This document shows positions 30,428 through 43,900 of a stretch of DNA of 64,000 nt, in pieces. Under the pieces are notes generated by a model. It was not told the origin of the DNA and did not search any database. It saw nothing but the letters and a program-made list of their open reading frames with translations. The first letter of the stretch is position 1, and each line of letters opens with the position of its first letter. Position numbers and translations under genes: made by a program. The DNA lies in contig NC_091292.1 of NCBI RefSeq assembly GCF_038502225.1, positions 46,208,793 through 46,272,792 on the forward strand. Direction: 5' to 3'. The stretch is from Cherax quadricarinatus (lineage: Eukaryota > Arthropoda > Malacostraca > Decapoda > Parastacidae).

Positions 30428-33400
30428 AGTCTTGTTGTAGTGACCTGATTGTGAGGTGTAGTCTTGTTATAGTGACCAGATTGTGAGGTGTAGTCTTGTT
30501 GTAGAGACATGATTGTGAGGTATAGTAATGTTGTAGTGACCTCATTATGAGGTGTAGTCTTGTTGTAGTGACCTGATTGTGAGGTGTAGTCCTGTTGTAG
30601 TGACCTGATTGTGAGGTGTAGTCTTGTTGTAGTGACCTGATTGTGAGGTGGAGTCTTGTTGTAGTGACCTGATAATGAGGTGTAGACTAGTTGTAGAGAC
30701 CTGATTGTGATTTGTAGTCTTGCTGTAGTGACCTGATTGTGAGGTGTAGTCTTGTTGTAGTGACCTGATTGTGAGGTGTAGTCTTGTTACTTACCTGATT
30801 GTGAGGTGTAGTCTTGTAGTAGTGACCTGATTGTCAGGTGTAGTCTTGTTTTAGAGACCTGATTGTGAGGTGTAGTCTTGTTAGTGACATGATTGTGAGG
30901 TGTAGTCTTGTTGTAGTGACATGATTGTCAGGTGTAGTCTTGTTGTAGTGACCTGATTGTGAGGTGTAGTGTTTTAGTGACTTGATTGTGAGGTGTAGTC
31001 TTGTTGTAGTGACCTGATTGTGAGGTGTAGTGTTTTAGTGACCTGATTGTGAGGTGTAGTCTTGTTAGTTACATGATTGTGAGGTGTAGTCTTGTTGTAG
31101 TGACCTGATGGTGAGGTGTAGTATTGCTGTAGTGACCTAATTGTGAGGTGTACTCTTGTTGTAGTGACATGATTGTGAGGTGTAGTCTTGTTGTAATGAC
31201 ATGATTGTGAGGTGTAGTCTTGTTGTAGTGACCAGATTGTGAGGTATAGTCTTGTTGTAGTGACCTGATTGTGAGGTGTAGTCTTGTTGTAGTGACCAGA
31301 TTGAGAGGTGTAGTCTTGTTGTAGTGACCTGATTATGAGGTGTAGTCTTGTTGTAGTGACTTGATTGTGATATGTAGTCTTGTTGAAGAGACCTGATTGT
31401 GAGGTGTTGTCTTATTGTAGTGACCTGATTGTGAGGTGTAGTCATGTTGTAGTGACCTCATTATGAGGAGTAGTCTTGTTGTAGTGACCTGACTATGAGG
31501 AGTAGTCTTGTTGTAGTGACCTGATTGTGAGGTGTATTCTTGTTGTAGTGACCTGTTTGTGAGGTGTAGCATTGTTGTAGTGACCTGATTGTGAGGTGTA
31601 GTCTTGTTGTAGTGACCTGATTGTGAGGTGTAGTCTTATTGTAGTGACCTGATTGTGAGGTGTATTCTTGTTGTAGTGACCTGATTGTGAGGTGTAGCCT
31701 TGTTGTAGTGACCTGATTGTGAGGTGTATTCTTGTTGTAGTGACCTGATTGTGAGGTGTAGTCTTCTTGTAGAGACCTGATTGTGAGGTGTATTCTTGTT
31801 GTAGTGACCTGATTGTGAGGTGTATTCTTGTTGTAGTGACCTGATTGTGAGGTGTAGTCTTATTGTAGTGACCTGATTGTGAGGTGTAGTCTTGTTATAG
31901 TGACCAGATTGTGAGGTGTAGTCTCGTTGTAGAGACATGATTGTGAGGTATAGTAATGTTGTAGTGACCTCATTATGAGGTGTAGTCATGTTGTAGTGAC
32001 CTGATTGTGAGGTGGAGTATTGTTGTAGTGACCTGATAATGAGGTGTAGACTTGTTATAGAGACCTGATTGTGAGGTGTAGTCTTGCTGTAGTGACCTGA
32101 GAGTGAGGTGTAGTCCTGTTGTAGTGACCTGATTGTGAGGTGTAGTCTTGTTGTAGTGACCTGATTGTGAGGTGGAGTCTTGTTGTAGTGACCTGATAAT
32201 GAGGTGTAGACTTGTTATAGAGACCTGATTGTGAGGTGTAGTCTTGCTGTAGTGACCTGATTGTGAGGTGTAGTCTTGTTGTAGTGACCTGATTGTGAGG
32301 TGTAGTCTTGTTAGTTACCTAATTGTGAGGAGTAGTCTTGTTGTAGTGACTTGATTGTGAGGTGTAGTCTTGTTGTAGTGACCTGATTGTGAGGTGTAGT
32401 CTTGTTGTAGAGACCTGATTGTGAGGTGTAGTCTTGTTACTGACATGATTGTGAGGTGTAGTCTTGTTGTAGTGACCTGATCGTGAGGTGTAGTCTTGTT
32501 GTAGTGACCTGATTGTGAGGTGTAGTATTGCTGTAGTGACCTGATTGTGAGGTGTAGTCTTGTTGTAGTGACCTGATTGTGAGGTGTAGTGTTTATAGTG
32601 ACCTGATTGTGAGGTGTAGTCTTTTTGTAGTGACCTGATTGTGAGGTGTAGTCTTGTTGTAGAGACCTGATTGTGACGTGTAGTCTTGTTAGTTACATGA
32701 TTGTGAGGTGTAGTCTTGTTGTAGTGACCTGATCGTGAGGTGTAGTCTTGTTGTAGTGACCTGATTGTGAGGTGTAGTATTGCTGTAGTGACCTGATTGT
32801 GAGGTGTACTCGTGTTGTAGTGACATGATTGTGAGGTGTAGTCTTGTTGTAATGACATGATTGTGAGGTGTAGTCTTGTTGTAGTGACCTGATTGTGAGG
32901 TGTAGTCTTGTTGTAGTGACTTGATTGTGATATGTAGTCTTGTTGAAGAGACCTGATTGTGAGGTGTAGTCTTATTGTAGTGACATGATTGTGAGGTGTA
33001 GTCATGTTGTAGTGACCTCATTATGAGGAGTAGTCTTGTTGTAGTGACCTGACTATGAGGTGTAGTCTTGTTGTAGTGACCTGATTGTGAGGTGTATTCT
33101 TGTTGTAGTGACCTGTTTGTGAGGTGTAGCATTGTTGTAGTGACCTGATTGTGAGGTGTATTCTTGTTGTAGTGACCTGTTTGTGAGGTGTAGCATTGTT
33201 GTAGTGACCTGATTGTGAGGTGTCGTCTTGTTGTAGTGACCTGATTGTGAGGTGTATTCTTGTTGTAGTGACCTGATTGTGAGGTGTAGTCTTGTTGTAG
33301 TGACCTGATTGTGAGGTGTACTCTTGTTGTAGTGACCTGACTGTGAGGAGTATTCTTGTTGCAGTGACCTGATTGTGAGGTGTAGTCTTCTTGTAGAGAC

Positions 33401-34207
33401 CTGATTGTGAGGTGTATTCTTCTTGTAGAGACCTGATTGTGAGGAGTATTCTTGTTGTAGTGACCTGATTGTGAGGTGTATTCTTGTAGTGACCTGATTG
33501 TGAGGTGTAGCCTTGTTGTAGTGACCTATTGTGAGGTGTAGTCTTGTTGTAGTGACCTGATTGTGAGGTGTATTCTAGATGTAGTAACCTGATTGTGAGG
33601 TGTAGCCTTGTTGTAGCGACCTGATTGTGAGGTGTAGTCTTGTTGTAGTGACCTGATTGTGAGGTGTGGTCTTGTTTTAGTGACCTGATTGTGAGGTGTA
33701 GTCTTGCTGTAGTGACCTGATTGTGAGGTGTAGTCTTGTTGTAGTGACCTGATCGTGAGGTGTATTCTTGTCGTAGTGACCAGATTGTGAGGTGTAGTCT
33801 TGTTGTAGAGACATGATTGTGAGGTATAGTAATGTTGTAGTGACCTCATTATGAGTTGTAGTCTTGTTGTTGTGACCTGATTGTGAGGTGTAGTCCTGTT
33901 GTAGTGACCTGATTGTGAGGTGTAGTCTTGTTGTAGTGACCTGATTGTGAGGTGTAGACTTGTTGTAGATACCTGATTGTGAGGTGTAGTCTTGCTGTAG
34001 TGACCTGATTGTGAGGTGTAGTCTTGTTGTAGTGACCTGATTGTGAGGTGTAGTCTTGTTAGTTACCTGATTGTGAGGAGTAGTCTTGTTGTAGTGAACT
34101 GACTGTGAGGTGTATTCTTGTTGTAGTGACCTGATTGTGAGGTGTAGTCTTGTTGTAGAGACCTGATTGTGAGGTGTAGTCATGTTAGTGACATGATTGT
34201 GAGGTGT
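30428..34207. repeat. Higher-order duplication I, copy 1 (period 3,780 bp)
   Basis: Every variant unit in this span recurs in the same order 3,780 bases later. In the lines I compared by eye, the only difference was C at 33130 versus G at 36910. Boundaries are approximate because generic units flank them. Confidence 0.85.
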
Positions 34208-37200
34208 AGTCTTGTTGTAGTGACCTGATTGTGAGGTGTAGTCTTGTTATAGTGACCAGATTGTGAGGTGTAGTCTTGTTGTAGAGACATGATTGTGAGG
34301 TATAGTAATGTTGTAGTGACCTCATTATGAGGTGTAGTCTTGTTGTAGTGACCTGATTGTGAGGTGTAGTCCTGTTGTAGTGACCTGATTGTGAGGTGTA
34401 GTCTTGTTGTAGTGACCTGATTGTGAGGTGGAGTCTTGTTGTAGTGACCTGATAATGAGGTGTAGACTAGTTGTAGAGACCTGATTGTGATTTGTAGTCT
34501 TGCTGTAGTGACCTGATTGTGAGGTGTAGTCTTGTTGTAGTGACCTGATTGTGAGGTGTAGTCTTGTTACTTACCTGATTGTGAGGTGTAGTCTTGTAGT
34601 AGTGACCTGATTGTCAGGTGTAGTCTTGTTTTAGAGACCTGATTGTGAGGTGTAGTCTTGTTAGTGACATGATTGTGAGGTGTAGTCTTGTTGTAGTGAC
34701 ATGATTGTCAGGTGTAGTCTTGTTGTAGTGACCTGATTGTGAGGTGTAGTGTTTTAGTGACTTGATTGTGAGGTGTAGTCTTGTTGTAGTGACCTGATTG
34801 TGAGGTGTAGTGTTTTAGTGACCTGATTGTGAGGTGTAGTCTTGTTAGTTACATGATTGTGAGGTGTAGTCTTGTTGTAGTGACCTGATGGTGAGGTGTA
34901 GTATTGCTGTAGTGACCTAATTGTGAGGTGTACTCTTGTTGTAGTGACATGATTGTGAGGTGTAGTCTTGTTGTAATGACATGATTGTGAGGTGTAGTCT
35001 TGTTGTAGTGACCAGATTGTGAGGTATAGTCTTGTTGTAGTGACCTGATTGTGAGGTGTAGTCTTGTTGTAGTGACCAGATTGAGAGGTGTAGTCTTGTT
35101 GTAGTGACCTGATTATGAGGTGTAGTCTTGTTGTAGTGACTTGATTGTGATATGTAGTCTTGTTGAAGAGACCTGATTGTGAGGTGTTGTCTTATTGTAG
35201 TGACCTGATTGTGAGGTGTAGTCATGTTGTAGTGACCTCATTATGAGGAGTAGTCTTGTTGTAGTGACCTGACTATGAGGAGTAGTCTTGTTGTAGTGAC
35301 CTGATTGTGAGGTGTATTCTTGTTGTAGTGACCTGTTTGTGAGGTGTAGCATTGTTGTAGTGACCTGATTGTGAGGTGTAGTCTTGTTGTAGTGACCTGA
35401 TTGTGAGGTGTAGTCTTATTGTAGTGACCTGATTGTGAGGTGTATTCTTGTTGTAGTGACCTGATTGTGAGGTGTAGCCTTGTTGTAGTGACCTGATTGT
35501 GAGGTGTATTCTTGTTGTAGTGACCTGATTGTGAGGTGTAGTCTTCTTGTAGAGACCTGATTGTGAGGTGTATTCTTGTTGTAGTGACCTGATTGTGAGG
35601 TGTATTCTTGTTGTAGTGACCTGATTGTGAGGTGTAGTCTTATTGTAGTGACCTGATTGTGAGGTGTAGTCTTGTTATAGTGACCAGATTGTGAGGTGTA
35701 GTCTCGTTGTAGAGACATGATTGTGAGGTATAGTAATGTTGTAGTGACCTCATTATGAGGTGTAGTCATGTTGTAGTGACCTGATTGTGAGGTGGAGTAT
35801 TGTTGTAGTGACCTGATAATGAGGTGTAGACTTGTTATAGAGACCTGATTGTGAGGTGTAGTCTTGCTGTAGTGACCTGAGAGTGAGGTGTAGTCCTGTT
35901 GTAGTGACCTGATTGTGAGGTGTAGTCTTGTTGTAGTGACCTGATTGTGAGGTGGAGTCTTGTTGTAGTGACCTGATAATGAGGTGTAGACTTGTTATAG
36001 AGACCTGATTGTGAGGTGTAGTCTTGCTGTAGTGACCTGATTGTGAGGTGTAGTCTTGTTGTAGTGACCTGATTGTGAGGTGTAGTCTTGTTAGTTACCT
36101 AATTGTGAGGAGTAGTCTTGTTGTAGTGACTTGATTGTGAGGTGTAGTCTTGTTGTAGTGACCTGATTGTGAGGTGTAGTCTTGTTGTAGAGACCTGATT
36201 GTGAGGTGTAGTCTTGTTACTGACATGATTGTGAGGTGTAGTCTTGTTGTAGTGACCTGATCGTGAGGTGTAGTCTTGTTGTAGTGACCTGATTGTGAGG
36301 TGTAGTATTGCTGTAGTGACCTGATTGTGAGGTGTAGTCTTGTTGTAGTGACCTGATTGTGAGGTGTAGTGTTTATAGTGACCTGATTGTGAGGTGTAGT
36401 CTTTTTGTAGTGACCTGATTGTGAGGTGTAGTCTTGTTGTAGAGACCTGATTGTGACGTGTAGTCTTGTTAGTTACATGATTGTGAGGTGTAGTCTTGTT
36501 GTAGTGACCTGATCGTGAGGTGTAGTCTTGTTGTAGTGACCTGATTGTGAGGTGTAGTATTGCTGTAGTGACCTGATTGTGAGGTGTACTCGTGTTGTAG
36601 TGACATGATTGTGAGGTGTAGTCTTGTTGTAATGACATGATTGTGAGGTGTAGTCTTGTTGTAGTGACCTGATTGTGAGGTGTAGTCTTGTTGTAGTGAC
36701 TTGATTGTGATATGTAGTCTTGTTGAAGAGACCTGATTGTGAGGTGTAGTCTTATTGTAGTGACATGATTGTGAGGTGTAGTCATGTTGTAGTGACCTCA
36801 TTATGAGGAGTAGTCTTGTTGTAGTGACCTGACTATGAGGTGTAGTCTTGTTGTAGTGACCTGATTGTGAGGTGTATTCTTGTTGTAGTGACCTGTTTGT
36901 GAGGTGTAGGATTGTTGTAGTGACCTGATTGTGAGGTGTATTCTTGTTGTAGTGACCTGTTTGTGAGGTGTAGCATTGTTGTAGTGACCTGATTGTGAGG
37001 TGTCGTCTTGTTGTAGTGACCTGATTGTGAGGTGTATTCTTGTTGTAGTGACCTGATTGTGAGGTGTAGTCTTGTTGTAGTGACCTGATTGTGAGGTGTA
37101 CTCTTGTTGTAGTGACCTGACTGTGAGGAGTATTCTTGTTGCAGTGACCTGATTGTGAGGTGTAGTCTTCTTGTAGAGACCTGATTGTGAGGTGTATTCT

Positions 37201-37987
37201 TCTTGTAGAGACCTGATTGTGAGGAGTATTCTTGTTGTAGTGACCTGATTGTGAGGTGTATTCTTGTAGTGACCTGATTGTGAGGTGTAGCCTTGTTGTA
37301 GTGACCTATTGTGAGGTGTAGTCTTGTTGTAGTGACCTGATTGTGAGGTGTATTCTAGATGTAGTAACCTGATTGTGAGGTGTAGCCTTGTTGTAGCGAC
37401 CTGATTGTGAGGTGTAGTCTTGTTGTAGTGACCTGATTGTGAGGTGTGGTCTTGTTTTAGTGACCTGATTGTGAGGTGTAGTCTTGCTGTAGTGACCTGA
37501 TTGTGAGGTGTAGTCTTGTTGTAGTGACCTGATCGTGAGGTGTATTCTTGTCGTAGTGACCAGATTGTGAGGTGTAGTCTTGTTGTAGAGACATGATTGT
37601 GAGGTATAGTAATGTTGTAGTGACCTCATTATGAGTTGTAGTCTTGTTGTTGTGACCTGATTGTGAGGTGTAGTCCTGTTGTAGTGACCTGATTGTGAGG
37701 TGTAGTCTTGTTGTAGTGACCTGATTGTGAGGTGTAGACTTGTTGTAGATACCTGATTGTGAGGTGTAGTCTTGCTGTAGTGACCTGATTGTGAGGTGTA
37801 GTCTTGTTGTAGTGACCTGATTGTGAGGTGTAGTCTTGTTAGTTACCTGATTGTGAGGAGTAGTCTTGTTGTAGTGAACTGACTGTGAGGTGTATTCTTG
37901 TTGTAGTGACCTGATTGTGAGGTGTAGTCTTGTTGTAGAGACCTGATTGTGAGGTGTAGTCATGTTAGTGACATGATTGTGAGGTGT
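34208..37987. repeat. Higher-order duplication I, copy 2
   Basis: Second copy. The match breaks at about 38013, where gtgagg becomes gtcagg and the following units differ. Confidence 0.85.
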
Positions 37988-40900
37988 AGTCTTGTTGTAG
38001 TGACCTGATTGTCAGGTGTAGTCTTCTTTTAGAGACCTGATTGTGAGGTGTAGTCTTGTTAGTGACATGATTGTGAGGTGTAGTCTTGTTGTAGTGACCT
38101 GATTGTCAGGTGTAGTCTTGTTGTAGTGACCTGATTGTGAGGTGTAGTGTTTTAGTGACCTGATTGTGAGGTGTAGTCTTGTTGTAGTGACCTGATTGTG
38201 AGGTGTAGTGTTTTTAGTGACACGATTGTGAGGTGTAGTCTTGTTAGTTACATGATTGTGAGGTGTAGTCTTGTTGTAGTGACCTGACGGTGAGGTGTAG
38301 TATTGCTGTAGTGACCTGATTGTGAGGTGTACTCTTGTTGTAGTGACATGATTGTGAGGTGTAGTCTTGTTGTAATGACATGATTGTGAGGTGTAGTATT
38401 GTTGTAGTGACCTGATTGTGAAGTATAGTCTTGTTGTAGTGTCCTGATTGTGAGGTGTAGTCTTGTTGTAGTGACCTGATTGAGAGGTGTAGTCTTGTTG
38501 TAGTGACCTGATTGTGAGGTGTAGTCTTGTTGTAATGACTTGATTGTGATATGTAGTCTTGTTGAAGAGACCTGATTGTGAGGTGTAGTCTTATTGTAGT
38601 GACCTGATTGTGAGGTGTAGTCATGTTGTAGTGACCTCATTATGAGGAGTAGTCTTGTTGTAGTGACCTGACTATGAGGTGTAGTCTTGTAGTAGTGACC
38701 TGATTGTGAGGTGTATTCTTGTTGTAGTGACCTGTTTGTGAGGTGAAGCATTGTTGTAGTGACCTTATTGTGAGGTGTAGTCTTGTTGTAGTGACCTGAT
38801 TGTGAGGTGTATTCTTGTTGTAGTGACCTGATTGTGAGGTGTAGTCTTATTGTAGTGACCTGATTGTGAGGTGTACTCTTGTTGTAGTGACCTGATTGTG
38901 AGGTGTATTCTTGTTGTAGTGACCTGATTGTGAGGTGTAGTCTTCTTGTAGAGACCTGATTGTGAGGTGTATTCTTCTTGTAGTGACCTGATTGTGAGGT
39001 GTATTCTTGTTGTAGAGACCTGATTGTGAGTGTAGTCTTATTGTAGTGACCTGATTGTGAGGTGTATTCTTCTTGTAGTGACCTGATTGTGAGGTGTATT
39101 CTTGTTGTAGTGACCTGATTGTGAGGTGTAGCCTTGTTGTAGTGACCTATTGTGAGGTGTAGTCTTGTTGTAGTGACCTGATTGTGAGGTGTAGTCTTAT
39201 TGTAGTGACCTGATTGTGAGGTGTATTCTTGTTGTAGTGACCTGATTGTGAGGTGTAGCCTTGTTGTAGCGACCTGATTGTGAGGTGTAGTCTTGTTGTA
39301 GTGACGTGATTGTGAGGTGTGGTCTTGTTGTAGTGACCTGACTTTCAGGTGTAGTCTTGTTGTTGTGACCTGATTGTGAGGTGTAGTCTTGTTGTAGTGA
39401 CCTGATCGTGAGGTGTATTCATGTTGTAGTGGCCTGATTGTGAGGTGTAGCCTTGTTGTAGTGACCTGATTGTGATGTGTAGCCTTGTTGTAGTGACCTC
39501 ATTGTGAGGTGTATTCTTGTTGTAGTGACCTGATTGTGAGGTGTAGTCTTGTTATAGTGACCAGATTGTGAGGTGTAGTCTTGTTGTAGAGACATGATTG
39601 TGAGGTATAGTAATGTTGTAGTGACCTCATTATGAGGTGTAGTCTTGTTGTAGTGACCTGATTGTGAATTGTAGTCCTGTTGTAGTGACATGATTGTGAG
39701 GTGTAGTCTTATTGTAGTGACCTGATTGTGAGGTGGAGTCTTGTTGTAGTGACCTGATAATGAGGTGTAGACTTGTTATAGAGACCTGATTGTGAGGTGT
39801 AGTCTTGCTGTAGTGACCTGATTGTGAGGTGTAGTCTTGTTGTAGTGACCTGATTGTGAGGTGTAGTCTTGTTAGTTACCTGATTGTGAGGAGTAGTCTT
39901 GTTGTAGTGACTTGATTGTGAGGTGTAGTCTTGTTGTAGTGACCTGATTGTGAGGTGTAGTCTTGTTGTAGAGACCTGATTGTGAGGTGTAGTCTTGTTA
40001 GTGACATGATTGTGATGTGTAGTCTTGTTGTAGTGACCTGATTGTCAGGTGTAGACTTGTTGTAGTGACCTGATTGTGAGGTGTAGTGTTTATAGTGACC
40101 TTATTGTGAGGTGTAGCCTTGTTGTAGTGACCTGATTGTGAGGTGTAGACTTGTTGTAGAGACCTGATTGTGACGTGTAGTCTTGTTAGTGACATGATTG
40201 TGAGGTGTAGTCTTGTTGTAGTGACCTGATTGTCAGGTGTAGTCTTGTTGTAGTGACCTGATTGTGAGGTGTGGTCTTGTTTTAGTGACCTGATTGTGAG
40301 GTGTAGTCTTGTTGTAGTGACCTGATTGTGAGGTGTAGTCTTGTTGTAGTGACCTGATCGTGAGGTGTATTCTTGTTGTAGTGACCTGATTGTGAGGTGT
40401 AGCCTTGTTGTAGTGACCTGATTGTGAGGTGTAGTCTTGTTATAGTGACCAGATTGTGAGGTGTAGTCTTGTTGTAGAGACATGATTGTGAGGTATAGTA
40501 ATGTTGTAGTGACCTCATTATGAGGTGTAGTCTTGTTGTAGTGACCTGATTGTGAGGTGTAGTCCTGTTGTAGTGACCTGATTGTGAGGTGTAGTCTTGT
40601 TGTAGTGACCTGATTGTGAGGTGGAGTCTTGTTGTAGTGACCTGATAATGAGGTGTAGACTTGTTGTAGAGACCCGATTGTGAGGTGTAGTCTTGCTGTA
40701 GTGACCTGATTGTGAGGTGTAGTTTTGTTGTAGTGACCTGATTGTGAGGTGTAGTCTTGTTACTTACCTGATTGTGAGGAGTACTCTTGTTGTAGTGACC
40801 TGACTGTGAGGTGTATTCTTGTTGTAGTGACCTGATTGTGAGGTGTAGTCTTGTTGTAGAGACCCGATTGTGAGGTGTAGTCTTGTTAGTCACATGATTG

Positions 40901-43900
40901 TGAGGTGTAGTCTTGTTGTAGTGACCAGATTGTCAGGTGTAGTCTTGTTTTAGAGACCTGATTGTGAGGTGTAGTCTTGTTAGTGACATGATTGTGAGGT
41001 GTAGTCTTGTTGTAGTGACCTGATTGTCAGGTGTAGTCTTGTTGTAGTGACCTGATTGTGAGGTGTAGTGTTTTAGTGACTTGATTGTGAGGTGTAGTCT
41101 TGTTGCAGTGACCTGATTGTGAGGTGTAGTGTTTTTAGTGACCTGATTGTGAGGTGTAGTCTTGTTAGTTACATGATTGTCAGGTGTAGTCTTGTTGTAG
41201 TGACCTGATGGTGAGGTGTAGTATTGCTGTAGTGACCTAATTGTGAGGTGTACTCTTGTTGTAGTGACATGATTGTGAGGTGTAGTCTTGTTGTAATGAC
41301 ATGATTGTGAGGTGTAGTCTTGTTGTAGTGACCAGATTGTGAGGTATAGTCTTGTTGTAGTGACCTGATTGTGAGGTGTAGTCTTGTTGTAGTGACCAGA
41401 TTGAGAGGTGTAGTCTTGTTGTAGTGACCTGATTATGAGGTGTAGTCTTGTTGTAGTGACTTGATTGTGATATGTAGTCTTGTTGAAGAGAACTGATTGT
41501 GAGGTGTTGTCTTATTGTAGTGACCAGATTGTGAGGTGTAGTCATGTTGTAGTGACCTCATTATGAGGAGTAGTCTTGTTGTAGTGACCTGACTATGAGG
41601 TGTAGTCTTGTTGTAGTGACCTGATTGTGAGGTGTATTCTTGTTGTAGTGACCTGTTTGTGAGGTGTAGCATTGTTGTAGTGACCTGATTGTGAGGTGTA
41701 GTCTTGTTGTAGTGACCTGATTGTGAGGTGTATTCTTTTTGTAGTGACCTGATTGTGAGGTGTAGTCTTATTGTAGTGACCTGATTGTGAGGTGTACTCT
41801 TGTTGTAGTGACCTGATTGTGAGGTGTATTCTTGTTGTAGTGACCTGATTGTGAGGTGTAGTCATCTTGTAGAGACCTGATTGTGAGGTGTATTCTTGTT
41901 GTAGTGACCTGATTGTGAGGTGTATTCTTGTTGTAGTGACCTGATTGTGAGGTGTAGTCTTATTGTAGTGACCTGATTGTGAGGTGTAGTCTTGTTATAG
42001 TGACCAGATTGTGAGGTGTAGTCTTGTTGTAGAGACATGATTGTGAGGTATAGTAATGTTGTAGTGACCTCATTATGAGGTGTAGTCATGTTGTAGTGAC
42101 CTGATTGTGAGGTGGAGTCTTGTTGTAGTGACCTGATAATGAGGTGCAGACTTGTTATAGAGACCTGATTGTGAGGTGTAGTCTTGCTGTAGTGACCTGA
42201 GAGTGAGGTGTAGTCCTGTTGTAGTGACCTGATTGTGAGATGTAGTCTTGTTGTAGTGACCTGATTGTGAGGTGGAGTCTTGTTGTAGTGACCTGATAAT
42301 GAGGTGTAGACTTGTCATAGAGACCTGATTGTGAGGTGTAGTCTTGCTGTAGTGACCTGATTGTGAGGTGTAGTCTTGTTGTAGTGACCTGATTGTGAGG
42401 TGTAGTCTTGTTAGTTACCTAATTGTGAGGAGTAGTCTTGTTGTAGTGACTTGATTGTGAGGTGTAGTCTTGTTGTAGTGACCTGATTGTGAGGTGTAGT
42501 CTTGTTGTAGAGACCTGATTGTGAGGTGTAGTCTTGTTAGTGACATGATTGTGAGGTGTAGTCTTGTTGTAGTGACCTGATTGTCAGGTGTAGTCTTGTT
42601 GTAGTTACCTGATTGTGAGGTGTAGTGTTTATAGTGACCTGATTGTGAGGTATAGTCTTGTTGTAGTGACCTGATTGTGAGGTGTAGTCTTGTCGTAGAG
42701 ACCTGATTGTGACGTGCAGTCTTGTTAGTTACATGATTGTGAGGTGTAGTCTTGTTGTAGTGACCTGATCGTGAGGTGTAGTCTTGTTGTAGTGACCTGA
42801 TTGTGAGGTGTAGTATTGCTGTAGTGACCTGATTGTGAGGTGTACTCTTGTTGTAGTGACATGATTGTGAGGTGTAGTCTTGTTGTAGTGACCTGATTGT
42901 GAGGTGTAGTCTTGTTGTAGTGACTTGATTGTGATATGTAGTCTTGTTGAAGAGACCTGATTGTGAGGTGTAGTCTTATTGTAGTGACCTGATTGTGAGG
43001 TGTAGTCATGTTGTAGTGACCTCATTATGAGGAGTAGTCTTGTTGTAGTGACCTGACTATGAGGTGTAGTCTTGTTGTAGTGACCTGATTGTGAGGTGTA
43101 TTCTTGTTGTAGTGACCTGTTTGTGAGGTGTAGCATTGTTGTAGTGACCTGATTGTGAGGTGTATTCTTGTTGTAGTGACCTGTTTGTGAGGTGTAGCAT
43201 TGTTGTAGTGACCTGATTGTGAGGTGTCGTCTTGTTGTAGTGACCTGATTGTGAGGTGTATTCTTGTTGTAGTGACCTGATTGTTAGGTGTAGTCTTGTT
43301 GTAGTGACCTGATTGTGAGGTGTACTCTTGTTGTAGTGACCTGACTGTGAGGAGTATTCTTGTTGCAGTGACCTGATTGTGAGGTGTAGTCTTCTTGTAG
43401 AGACCTGATTGTGAGGTGTATTCTTCTTGTAGAGACCTGATTGTGAGGAGTATTCTTGTTGTAGTGACCTGATTGTGAGGTGTATTCTTGTAGTTACCTG
43501 ATTGTGAGGTGTAGCCTTGTTGTAGTGACCTATTGTGATGTGTAGTCTTGTTGTAGTGACCTGATTGTGAGGTGTATTCTAGTTTTAGTAACCTGATTGT
43601 GAGGTGTAGCCTTGTTGTAGCGACCTGATTGTGACGTGTAGTCTTGTTGTAGTGACCTGATTGTGAGGTGTGGTCTTGTTTTAGTGACCTGATTGTGAGG
43701 TGTAGTCTTGCTGTAGTGACCTGATTGTGAGGTGTAGTCTTGTTGTAGTGACCTGATCGTGAGGTGTATTCTTGTCGTAGTGACCTGATTGTGAGGTGTA
43801 GCCTTGTTGTAGTGACCTGATTGTGAGGTGAAGTCTTGTTGTAGTGACCTGATTGTGACGTGTAGTCTTGTTATAGTGACCAGATTGTGAGGTGTAGTCT

